A stretch of DNA of 64,000 nucleotides from Prorocentrum cordatum (Eukaryota; Sar; Dinophyceae; Prorocentrales; Prorocentraceae): assembly GCA_963575745.1 (NCBI GenBank), contig CAUYUJ010012625.1:389273-453272 (forward strand), in the 5' to 3' direction. Shown in pieces: positions 46,082-54,736 of the stretch. The position numbers and the translations under genes are program-made. Every line of letters begins with the position of its first letter. Position 1 is the first letter of the stretch. A model generated the notes under the pieces. The model saw only the letters and a program-made list of their open reading frames with translations. It searched no databases and had not been told where the DNA came from.

Positions 46082-46828
46082 TCAGTCGAATGCTGGCCCG
46101 TGTGGGTCTCCGAATCCCTCGTCCCAGCCCGTGCCAGGATCGACGTATGGAATATGTGGAGGTCCGTCGCTCTCTGAGCAAGGCTCGAAGTTTGACGCGT
46201 CGGACTTGGACTTCACCTGGGGAATGTACGGTGGAACCATCGTGCGCGCTGCCAGACTGCTCCAATCGAACTGCACCCTCGAGTACCACGAACTCTGCTT
46301 GATATTCATCACGCCCCCTCTGCGCATCGGGAGCCTCTGACCAGGCTCCTGCTTGCAGAGCTCCATGACGAGCTTTGCCCAAGAGGCACTCCTGTTGGGA
46401 AATTTCGCGCTCTCGATGCCACGCTTAACCTTCTTGAAAATCGCCATGTGCTCATGAGCGCTGAAGGGTGCGTCAGAAACGATAAGCTCGTATGTCATGA
46501 CCCCAAGGGTCCACCAATCCACTGCAAGCGTGTGACCACTGCCCATAATCATCTCGGGCGCGAAATAATCGGGGGTGCCACACGTGGTGTACGTGTGCCC
46601 GACCACGAACTTCGCCAGCCCAAAATCCGTGACCTTCGCGTACCCATTGGTGTCTAGCAATACGTTCTCTGGCTTGAGGTCACGGTAAAGAATACGGCGT
46701 TGATGAAGGTGCTCAAACGCCATCACTACGCACGCAATGTAAAATCGAGCATGGGCCTCCTTTCCGTACAATCTGTTCCGCTGGTAGATCGTGAAGAGCT
46801 CGCCGCCTAAGGCAGGCTCGATGAGAAA
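46082..46828 (-). CDS. Kinase exon 7: kinase C-lobe and AGC tail
   Basis: 248 codons plus TGA. Starts FLIEPALGGELFTIY; contains YRDLKPEN, DFGLAKF, TTCGTPDYFAPE and VDWWTLGVMTYEL. The tail FDWSSLAARTMVPPY is typical of AGC kinases; no hydrophobic FxxF end is seen. An AG acceptor 15 nt upstream (after 46844) would add GTWAD. Confidence 0.93.
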   Translation of the reverse strand, partial: FLIEPALGGELFTIYQRNRLYGKEAHARFYIACVVMAFEHLHQRRILYRDLKPENVLLDTNGYAKVTDFGLAKFVVGHTYTTCGTPDYFAPEMIMGSGHTLAVDWWTLGVMTYELIVSDAPFSAHEHMAIFKKVKRGIESAKFPNRSASWAKLVMELCKQEPGQRLPMRRGGVMNIKQSSWYSRVQFDWSSLAARTMVPPYIPQVKSKSDASNFEPCSESDGPPHIPYVDPGTGWDEGFGDPHGPAFD

Positions 46829-49800
46829 ATCCGCCCAAGTGCCCTGAGGCACGACTTGAAGTGCCCTAAGGTCCCTTGGAGTCCTCCGTCCTCAGTCGTG
46901 GATGACTGGGTATCAAAGGGGACCTCACATTCCCGATTCTTTTGGGGCGCGTCGAATGCTTGCTGGTGCTTGGCGCATGGCCCCGCGAGACTCGCTTGAA
47001 GACCAGCGAGCCCTACGACGGGCAAGGAGGGCCCCAAGAGACCCCCGAGACGGTCCAAGAGCGCCCCAAATCGCCCGAAGATCGCTCTAAGACGCCCACG
47101 ATGGAATCCGGACGGCCCAAGAGGCCCCACGAGAGCTCCAAGAGCACCACCAGAAGGGCCCCGAGAGACTAAAACGATGTTAGCGCTCTCGCCGCCTGTG
47201 ACATTCGACGCTCCGAGATGGCACAAGAGGCCCCCAAGATCGCCCCAAGACGGCCCAAGAGGCCCCAAAGACGACGCAAGAAGGCCCAAAGACGGCCCAA
47301 ATGAGGGCGCCGAGAGGCGCGACAGAGGGCTCCAAGAGAGGCCCCAGAGGGGCAGCACAAACTCACATTTCGAGCTCGCCGCCCGACGAGAACCTCCGAG
47401 ACAGCCCGCAGGCCCCCAAGAGGCTCCTTGGAAGACCCACGGCATCATCAAAACAACCTCCAAGAGGCTCCCAAGAGGCCTCCCAGGAGCTCCGCAGAGG
47501 CTTCTGACAAACAAACAAGGCACGGTGGCGGAATAGGCCGAAGGCCACTAGATCCGCCGCCCCCTGCTTGCAGGGGTGCACGGCGTGCTGGATGTTTCAG
47601 GTTTTGGTTTTGGTTCTTTTTCCAAAAGAACTCCCCAGTGGGCTCCGGCCCGTCCCGCCACCGTGCCCAAAAACGGCCGTTTCGCTCGGGACATCCTCAA
47701 AAAATCGCGAAGATGGCCCAAGATGGCCTCCAAGTCCGCCCGAGATGGTCCAAGACGGCCTCCAAGACGGCCCAAGAGAGTCCAAGACGGCCCAAGACGG
47801 CCCAAGAGGCCCCCCAGAGGCCTCCCAGACGGCCCAAGAGGCCTCCAAGAGGTCCTCCAGGAGAGTCCGAAGAGGGCAAAATCATTGATTTTCCCTTGGT
47901 TTTTGAAGGATTTTGGCATTTGCGCCTTTTCGGCTCTCCGACGGCTCAAGACGGCCCAAGAAGCCCCCAAGATCGCCCAAGAGGCCCCCAAGAGAGCCCC
48001 CTGATGGCCCAAGTGGCCTCCAAGATGGCCCCTAGAGGGCCCCAAGACGGCCCAAGAGGCCTCCAACACGCCCAAGATGGCCTCCAAGACGCCCAAGATG
48101 GCCTCCAAGACGGCCCTGGAGCGCCCCAAGAGGGTCCCCCGTTGGCCCAGAAAGGCCCCCAAAACGGCTCCCGACGGCGTCAGACGTGCCAGGAACCCAC
48201 CAAGATGGCCGAAGTTGGCTCGAAGCTGGCCCAAAAGGGCCCAAGAGGCCCCCAAGAGGGCCTCCAGGAAGGCCAAAAGATGCCAAAATCACTGATTTTC
48301 CAAAGGTTTTTGATGGATTTGGGCATTTCCCTTTTTCGGCCTTCCGACGGCCCGAGACGGCCCAAGAGCCCCCAAAGATCGCCGAAAGATCGCCCAAGAG
48401 GCCTCCAAGACGGCGACGATGACCATCAAGACGCCCACGTGTTCCCCGAAGGCTTTCCAAACCGATTCGGGGAACACATGGTCCGATGGCTTGGCAGGTC
48501 TGGCCTCAACGTTCGGCCACATAGGCGCTTCCACAAAGGCAGGGGGCGGCGGTGATTCGCCGTAGGCGTCTTCGATACAAGAACTCCTTGCTGTTAAAAG
48601 TAGCAGCCAGTCGTACGAGGAAAGGACTGTTCGTCATCCGCAGTATTCGCTGCTCGTTCATGATGCTGCCCTCCTGGCGCTGCTGGACCACGTGCCCCTT
48701 GGATACGGCCTTCAGCGCGAAGTTGCGCTTCGTCTGCGTGCACTCCACAAAGTGCACGGTGCCGAAGCCGCCGTAGCCGAGGACGCTCAGCTTCACGAGC
48801 CTGTCCAGGGAGTACGTGATCATGCTGTCCGCCTCAGCGGGAGGCTCCTGGCGCTTCACGACCTGCGTGAAGATGCCGCGGTGCAGGGCCAGCACGACCA
48901 CCCTCTGGCCGACCACCCGCACCGAGGCGGCCCGGGGCTCGTCCTCCAGCAGGGCCCGCTCCCCGAAGGAGCCCCGGCCCGCCGTGCTCTGGGCGCCCAG
49001 GCCCGAGAGCCTCTGCACCTCCCTGCCGTTCACCTCGACCGCCACCTCGCCGTCGTCGAGGACGTAGAACGTGTCGCCCACGTCTCCCTGGACGATCCGC
49101 CACGCCACGCCCACCAGCGGGGCGTCGGGGGCCGAGGCTGCCCCGCGGACGGAACAGAGGAATAAAACACGCCATAAACATAAACTCGTGGCGCTCCGCG
49201 CGGATTTCTGGCATCTGCGCTGGACCCCCCTCCCTGGCAAGCGGAGCGCGCCAGGGGCGGCGCCGGAGGCGCCGCCGGGGGGCCCAGCGCGGATCCAAGA
49301 AATCCGCGCGGAGCGCCAAAAGTTTATATTTGTGTCGTTTGCTCTTCGTCGACGGAGGGCTCTAGCAAAAAATGCACCGACACCGCCACCACGTGGACTT
49401 TTCCTGCGGTGCCCGTCGGCCAGGGTTTTTCAAGGCGAATCCAGCCGTGGCCTCCCGAGGCTCCTCCAGGCGAAAAGGGAGGGAAAAACCTTTATACCTC
49501 GTGGACCGCCACCACGTGGACTTCTCCTGCGGTGCCCGTCGGCCAGGGTGCCGAAGCGAAGCCGGCCGTGGCCTCCCGAGTTTCTGGTACAGACGATAGT
49601 GAAGGAAGAACATCGACATGTTTGCATGTACGTGCCATCTGGGCCGATATCCCGTGTGGGAAACCATGTGGGTTTTGAACATGAAAACTCAACCCGCATA
49701 GTATTGGTGCGTGAGAAGGATGCAAGAGCCTTGGACGCCCATTCGAAAGCCTTTCGAGCGGGGCGCGGCCAGCGAAAACGGCCAAAGATGGGCCAATGAG

Positions 49801-52800
49801 GCAAGGATGCAAGGGTACTCTTGGTAAGGTTGCTCGCGCTGTGGGTAGCCCTGCAAATGCCCGCGCCCCCCCTCCCGCGGACCTGCACAAGCGGCAAACT
49901 TAGGCTATCCTGTGGGGGGGGGAGCAAGCCCGATAACCCAGGTTATCGCCCGACCCTAAGAAAAACAGTCTCTTACTGTGCGGGTCGACTCTGCAAGCGA
50001 GCCATGGCCACAACAGCCTTGGTCAAGACCACGTGCTCCGTCGCTGAAGGCCCCCCGACCCGCGACGAGGGCCCCGAGGTGGAACGCCGGAGCACGAGGA
50101 ACGCGGAGGAGGAGGAGGAGGAGGAGGAGGAGGAGGAGGAGGAGGAGGAGTAGGAGGAAGAGGAGGAGGAGGAGGAGGAGGAGGAGGAGCGAGGGGAGGA
50201 GGGACGCTGCGCCATCCTCACGGCCTCGGCGCCCAGGCGCCGCGGGGGCCCGTCGTCGCCTCCGAGGAGACCCCAAGAGGCCCCGAGAGGGCGACCCGGT
50301 CGGCCAAGAGCCTCCCAGCCAGGGGGGTGGGGCCCGAGAGTCGACGGCTGTCGAGAAGACGGCTGCCTGCTCTGAACGGTGCTGTCCTGCTCCTCCTCCC
50401 TTTCCAGAGTATCGTGTAACCGATCCCCATCCCCAGCGGCGTGGCCTGGGCCCCACTGGCCGATTCACCCCCCTAGATGGGGATATAGGCGGTTCCCTTC
50501 GGGTTTCGAGGGGTGTATCCCCAACTGGGGTGGTAATTTGGTGGGGGTCTCGAAGGGATGGGGATGGAGATGTGGATCGGTTAACCGATACCAACCTCCG
50601 CCTCAGACATGGGCGTCGGCGGCTGCAGGACGGACCCAAGATTGTCCCACGAGGGGCCTTGAGAGGACCCACAGAGGGGCTCAAGAGGGCACTTGCCTCA
50701 GCATGGCTCCAGGAGACCCCGAAGAGAAAGCAGCCAGAAGCCTCCAGGAGTCTCTTCACAGAGAAGAGAACCGCACGGGACGCCCAAAGAGACCCCGGGA
50801 GAGGGCCATCGAAACGACACCAGGCGCAGGCACCGTGACCAAAATCCGCCCCTCTGCCGCCTCCCCCCCCCGCCAGACAGTCCCCCGAAAGTCCCCATGC
50901 GAAGGACCAAGACGAGACCTCAGGCAACCTCCCACGGGGCAGCGCGAGAACCCGTGCAGAACTGCGACCACGCAACAGCACGGTGTCGCAGAGCTGAAGT
51001 CTCACACTCGACCAGCGCGTAGGGGCCCAGTGGCACGGCGAGCGAAAGACGACGACGAACGACGACGGGGAGGACGAGGAAGACGAGATGCTGTCTCCCA
51101 CGTGAAACCCCAAGAGTTCCCAACCGCGTTGCTCGCGATCGTGGCAAACAGCATCGCCAAGCACACGACTAAAAGTGCTGCGCCGCTCCCCGAACTCGTC
51201 CACCTCCTCCTCCTCCTCCTCCTCCTTCATTGTCGTCCTGACTACGCCTTATTCCTCTCCCGTCGTGTGCCTCCTCCTCACCCTCGTTCTTCTCTCAGCT
51301 TGCACCGATCGGGTATGATATCAATCAGCAAGTTGAAGAGTTGAAGGTGAGGGTGATTCACCCCCTGCGCCGCCCTCGCCCTCCTCCTATTGTCCACTCC
51401 CCGCATGCACTCGTGAGTAGATAAACGATAAGAGAGGGGGGTGTGGCAGAACAGACAACCTGCATCCCTGGAAAGAAGGCGGAAAGGGCCGAACGCCACA
51501 CGGGATGATGTATTCGTTCTGGTGGAAGACGGTCTCAACGAGCGCATCAGCCAGTAACCTCTTCTCCTGCTGGGGCACATCCTTGAGTACGGCGACCGAC
51601 TCCAGCAGGGCGGTCCACCTGTCCAGCTTCCTTCGGAGAGGCGCTTGCATAACCATCCGCAGGTCTTGACGCGAGATAGCCCAGAGCCTGCCAGGCGAAG
51701 TGGCCTTTACGGTAGCCGCCCTTGGCGCCCTGTACAACAAGGCCAGCTCCCCAAAAGACGTGCCGGAGGCGAAACAGGCAACCGTCTTGCCGTCCTTGAT
51801 GATGTCGAAGGTCCCATCCTGCACCACGTAGAAGAGATCTGCTCGCAGTTCTCCCTGGGTCACCACGCTGTCGCCGCTCTTCACGCTCACGAGATGAGCG
51901 TGCGCGATGATCTCGCCCACGACATCGCTGCTCATGGCTTTCAGCATCGGGCCCAGGTGCAGGTTCTTCTGCAGCGCCTGCCTGATCAACTCAATGTCGG
52001 CCGCGGTCTTGCGAAGGAGCAGGGGGTCCAGCTTCTGCTGCTTATCGTCGGCCACGTCGGCCTGTCTGATCGCCTTTCTCGCTGTCAGCTGTCTCTGACG
52101 GAAGAGCAGAAGGCCCCATAAGCAACACCTTTTTCGGAGCTCGGCGCGGAGGTCTTCAAAGGCGACCCAGGGAAACGTACATAAATACACACAAACCCCA
52201 GGACTCTCCATATTTTCTGTATTGTATGGATGTCCGTCTTGTCCTCAAATTCCAGATTCCACCAAAGGGGGGGTGTACCCTGAGGGGGGGCATGAAATCG
52301 ATCCGCTGGTGCACCGAACCGCCGCAAACAGATGCCCCCTGCATCCACACCTATTGGCAAATATCATATGTCGGGAGTTGCCTGCGGCTGGTGGGCATTT
52401 GCTTTGGGCGGTTCGGTGCAAAAATCGATCGAACTCACACACACTCAGGGGCACACCCCCCATTTGCGGGATCGCTACATTTCCAACATTGTCATGGGGG
52501 GTGGCGATTCTTTGTGTCTGTGTGTGGTCTTCCCCCTCCAGAGTTATATCGCGCTGGGCCGCCCGTCATGCCGCGGACGGCGCGACAAGGCGCCGCCATG
52601 GGGAAAAGGGGGGCCACATCCCCGACCCAAATAATACGCGCGATAAGTCGGTATTCGATCCGCGATCCTCGATCCTCTTCCCCCTCCTCCTCCTCGTCCT
52701 CCCCCTCCTCCTGCTCTTCCTCCTACTTTTCATCCTCGTCCTCCTCCTCCCCGTCCTCCACCTCCTCCTCCTCCTCCTCCTCCTCCTCCGCCTCCTCCTC

Positions 52801-54646
52801 CTCCTCCTCTCTTGGGTCGGGGACCGACTGATAAGACGAAGCCAGGCGAGGACACAATCGGGACATGATGAATCGGGAGTATTTGAGGTCTAGCGGCTCT
52901 GGAACATGTCTCGGGCGCCGCGGCATTCAGAATGCGTTCAGGAACGCTCCGAGAGCGTTCCAGGCAGCGCTCTGGCACGCATGTATTTATCCTCGCCCTA
53001 TAGCCCCGCCCGACGAATCCCCAAAAGGTTAGTTTTGTTTGTGCGGCCTTGTTGCTCTTCACTCTTGAGCTCCAGACTCTCGAAATCGGCACGCGTCAGC
53101 CTCTTCACGCTCAGCTCGTCGCCGGCCACCACGGTGGCGTTGCGCGGCGCGTCGGTGAGCAGCGCCACCTCGCCGAAGTGCTGCCCTGCGCCCAGCGTGG
53201 CCACCTCCCGGCCGCCCATGAGAACCCTCGCCGTGCCACTCTCGATGACAAACAGCTCGTGGCCCGGCTCGCCCTCCTGTGATGGGCCGACTCCCTCCAC
53301 CACTACCACAGGGAGGAGGAGGAGATGGAGGAGGAGGAGGAGGAGGAGGAGGAGGAGGAGGGATATCCGCATAAGGGGGTTCAACGTCAAAACACCTACG
53401 CTGGTGCTTTGCGCGCTCCTGGCAAAATCCCCTGCGATTGGTTGTACAACGGTCCTGACTTCTCACTAGGGCGTGCAGGGGGCATACCCCGTTGCTCAAG
53501 GGGTGAGCTCCGAGGAGGAGGAGGAGGAGGAGGAGGAGGAGCTCCCTATCCTCTACTCCCACTATCATGGGGAGGAGGGGGGAGAAGGGATGATGGGAGA
53601 ATGGGGAGTTCCTCGGGTCCCCCTCCTCCTCCTCCTCCTTCTCCCCCTTCCCCTCCTCCCCCTCCCGCTCCCCCTACTCACTCTCCTACCCATGGCCCAT
53701 CACTCCTGCACCACGGCCCGGCCCCTGGAGTACCGCCTCCTGGTGAAGGCGGCGGCGAGCCTGGGGTACTCGGAGGGCTGCACCTTCGAGAGAAGCGGCA
53801 CGTTGGGGATCCAGGCGAGGTGAGAGGAAGAAAAGACGGCATACACCTAAACTTTTGGCGCTCCGCGCAGACTTCTTACATCTGCGCTGCACCCCCCTTC
53901 CCAGGCGCGCGGAGCGCGCCAGGGGCGGCGCCGGAGGCGCCGCCACGGGGGCCCCAGCGCAGATCCAAGAAATCCGCGCGGAGCGCCAAAAGTTTATGTT
54001 TACATCGTTTTTCCGTCTTCGCGAGGTTCTCGTCGAACTCGTTCTGCCACCGGGTGTCCTGCGCCCTCCGGAGCACGGACAGGAGCGCCCTGGAGGAGCG
54101 GCAGCTCTCGGCCACCTCCAGCGCGGTCTCCCCCGCCGCGTCTCGGACGGACGGCCGGGCCCCCGCCCTCAGCAGGTCCTCCACGACCTGCACCGAGCCG
54201 AAGCGAACGGCCTCGTGGAGGGGCAGCCTCTGCGAGCTGGGAGACGCGTTCGCGTCGCCCTCCTTCACTGCCTCCCGAAGCGCCTCGACCAGCCCGGGCG
54301 GGGCCTGTCTGTCCGAAGAGGAAAGAAACACAAAACACATAACTTTCGGAGCGCCGCGCGGAATTCCTGGATCGGCGCTGGACCCGCGTTCCTGGCGCGC
54401 GGACCGCGCCAGGAGGCGCCGCCAGGGGGGCCCCAACGTCTGTCCCAGGAATGCGCGGAGGCCCGAGAGTTTATGTCTACGCGGTGCTTCCTGCTTCGAG
54501 CTGTGGCTCTTCAGGAACCCCTCCAGGGCGGCCACGTCCCTCCGGTCGATGATGTCGCTAAGCGGGCACTTGCAACCGCCGCTTCGCGTCGCGAGCACCC
54601 TCCAGGCGGCCTGGAGCCCGCAGCAGCAGGGCGCGCCAGCGGCCAT
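46082..54646 (-). CDS. Ankyrin / triple-cNBD / AGC protein kinase (PKG-like), seven exons
   Basis: Cyclic-nucleotide-regulated Ser/Thr kinase. Exons: 54646-54491, 54304-54021, 53814-53706, 53276-53062, 52092-51504, 49093-48575, 46828-46082. They join in frame to 872 residues. Order: two ankyrin repeats (about 79-132); cNBD1 (about 150-245), cNBD2 (about 300-405) and cNBD3 (about 415-530), each with an FGE-x-ALL...PR phosphate-binding cassette; kinase domain from about 550 (GYGGFGTV 557-564, Lys579, Glu598, YRDLKPEN with Asp674, DFG at 692, activation-loop Thr near 705, APE 714-716); AGC tail. All catalytic residues are present, so an active kinase is expected. None of the six introns has a sense-strand GT-AG register that keeps the frame; junctions were set by homology and phase and could shift by a few bases. 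The start is the first in-frame ATG, 90 nt after a spliced-leader relic. Apicomplexan PKGs have four cNBDs and animal PKGs two, so this layout is unusual. Ligand is uncertain. Confidence 0.85.
46829..48574 (-). other. Kinase intron 6: GGCCCAAGACGGCC minisatellite
   Basis: 1,746 bp filled by CCAAGACGGCCCAAGAGG units, with two copies of a spacer starting CATTGATTTTCCCTTGG (47883) and CACTGATTTTCCAAAGG (48292), also found at 15050. The exon-exon match TAT|TTT shares only AT with the flanks. Near the 3' end AAGTGCCCT is repeated 20 bp apart (46838, 46858). Long open frames here are products of the repeat. Confidence 0.75.
48575..49093 (-). CDS. Kinase exon 6: cNBD3 core and kinase N-lobe
   Basis: 173 codons. 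VQGDVGDTFYVLDDGEV continues cNBD3; its cassette is FGERALLEDEPRAASV (494-509). The kinase N-lobe follows with the Gly-rich loop GYGGFGTV, catalytic Lys in FALKAVSK and the alpha-C Glu in NEQRIL. It ends SKEFLY. Confidence 0.9.
49154..49350. mobile_element. Introner-like element F, inside kinase intron 5
   Basis: 197 bp with arms TGGCGCTCCGCGCGGATTTC and GAAATCCGCGCGGAGCGCCA, centre GGCGGCGCCGGAGGCGCCGCC minus its last base, and outer ends AACAGAGGAATAAAACAC and GTGTCGTTTGCTCTTCGTC. It is flanked by a 6-bp direct repeat GACGGA at 49148-49153 and 49351-49356. Confidence 0.85.
49374..49580. repeat. Tandem repeat, about 130 bp, 1.6 units
   Basis: CCGCCACCACGTGGACTTYT, CCTGCGGTGCCCGTCGGCCA and CCGTGGCCTCCCGAG occur twice (49384 and 49507). 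Confidence 0.85.
49676..49840. mobile_element. GTAAGGATGCG-family element, copy 3, 3'-truncated
   Basis: The left end ACTCAACCCGCATAGTA and core GCGGGGCGCGGCCAGCGAAA match 63018-63201. The right end is replaced by a different repeat at 49838. Confidence 0.65.
49841..50407. repeat. Short dispersed repeat and (GGA)n tract within intron 5
   Basis: 49838-49925 (GCTGTGGGTAGCCCTGC, CCTCCCGCGGACCTGCACAA) repeats 6343-6428. GGA triplets lie at 50105-50200. Confidence 0.7.
50408..50591. mobile_element. Inverted-repeat element with GTATCGGTTAACCGATCC ends
   Basis: The left end GTATCGTGTAACCGATCCCC is mirrored by GGATCGGTTAACCGATAC on the right. Inside are GGTGTATCCCCAACTGGGG and GGTCTCGAAGGGATGGGG. 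A half copy lies at 5787-5880. Confidence 0.75.
51504..52092 (-). CDS. Kinase exon 5: cNBD2 and start of cNBD3
   Basis: 1 nt plus 196 codons. A Lys/Arg-rich linker leads into cNBD2 with FGELALLYRAPRAATV (368-383, Arg379), then LLESVAVLKDVPQQEK and EYII, which open cNBD3. The Ala after the Arg is as in cAMP-type sites. Confidence 0.9.
52093..53061 (-). other. Kinase intron 4: TGA...TCA inverted ends, AGAG duplication
   Basis: Read on the - strand, the exon flanks are CTCA|AGAG and AGAG|ACAG. Just inside lie TGAAGAGCAACAAGGCC (5') and GGCCTTCTGCTCTTCCGTCA (3'), which are mutually inverted with a 3-nt offset. Further in, both sides carry degenerate introner arms. The 969-bp middle includes a CTC tract (52678-52808), an AACGCTC/GAGCGTT hairpin (52941-52961) and diverged TTTGGGCGGTTCGGTGC sequence. 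Confidence 0.75.
53062..53276 (-). CDS. Kinase exon 4: second half of cNBD1
   Basis: 71 codons plus 2 nt. EGEPGHELFVIESG is followed by the cassette FGEVALLTDAPRNATV (residues 217-232, Arg228). The residue after the Arg is Asn, where cGMP-selective sites usually have Thr or Ser. Confidence 0.88.
53277..53705 (-). other. Kinase intron 3: TIR element with 6-bp target duplication
   Basis: 429-bp intron. On the + strand CTCCTG (53274-53279) then TGATGGGCC (53280-53288) at one end, and GGCCCATCA (53694-53702) then CTCCTG (53703-53708) at the other. Splicing anywhere within the duplication restores V-V-Q-E-G-E. In one register the intron is GA...AG followed by G. The interior is mostly GGA/CTC tracts around unique sequence at 53365-53515. 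Confidence 0.88.
53706..53814 (-). CDS. Kinase exon 3: first half of cNBD1
   Basis: 1 nt plus 36 codons: WIPNVPLLSKVQPSEYPRL and RRRYSRGRAVVQ, the N-terminal helix and first strands of a cNBD. It is too short to be recognised as a gene by itself; its role is clear only when joined to EGEPGHELFVIESG in exon 4. Confidence 0.85.
53815..54020 (-). other. Kinase intron 2: introner-like element G
   Basis: The element (53822-54020, 199 bp) is flanked by the 7-bp direct repeat GCGAGGT (53815-53821 and 54021-54027). Arms ACTTTTGGCGCTCCGCGCAG and TCCGCGCGGAGCGCCAAAAG surround GGCGGCGCCGGAGGCGCCGCC minus its last base. The only GT-AG register is on the + strand, opposite to the gene; the sense register is CT-AC. 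Confidence 0.88.
54021..54304 (-). CDS. Kinase exon 2: ankyrin repeats
   Basis: 94 codons plus 2 nt. LPLHEAVRFGSVQVVEDLL and AGARPSVRDAAGETALEVA show the ankyrin pattern. Joining its final GC to the C of exon 3 gives ENLAWIPNVPLL, the expected helix into a cNBD. Confidence 0.85.
54305..54490 (-). other. Kinase intron 1: introner-like element H
   Basis: 186 bp, spliced as CAG|GA...AG|GCC to give SSKQAPPG. Arms TTTCGGAGCGCCGCGCGG and CGCGGAGGCCCGAGAG are more diverged than in intron 2. The GA donor with AG|G acceptor matches the non-canonical class reported in dinoflagellates. Confidence 0.85.
54491..54646 (-). CDS. Kinase exon 1: N-terminus
   Basis: 52 codons, starting MAAGAPCCCGLQAAW and ending SHSSKQ. 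Cys-rich start; the helical stretch LSDIIDRRDVAALEGFLKSH precedes the ankyrin repeats. Phase 0 donor CAG|GA. Confidence 0.7.
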
Positions 54647-54736
54647 CGCCGATGGCGGGCCGCAGCGACGAGCCACCTCGTCCGCCAGCCCGTCCAGCGA
54701 TTGCCCCGCGGCCGCGGCGAAAAACGCGCCCCGTCC

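Larger units (their letters stand above)
49094..51503 (-). other. Kinase intron 5: composite of nested elements
   Basis: 2,410 bp holding an introner-like element (49154-49350), a tandem repeat of about 130 bp (49374-49580), a truncated GTAAGGATGCG element (49676-49840), a short dispersed repeat (49838-49925), a GGA tract (50105-50200) and an inverted-repeat element (50408-50591). The join EYII|VQGD is by homology; the exon flanks share ATC. Confidence 0.7.

Noticed and set aside
47428-48555. 375-codon + strand frame rich in Pro, Lys and Arg
   Set aside because: It lies antisense within kinase intron 6 and is made of the GGCCCAAGACGGCC minisatellite.
49100-49240. Extension of kinase exon 6 upstream through APDAPLVGVAWRI
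   Set aside because: The frame stays open, and a join at shared GTGGCG would be in frame, but it would put six extra residues in a cNBD beta strand; the EYII|VQGD join fits the family better. cDNA would decide.
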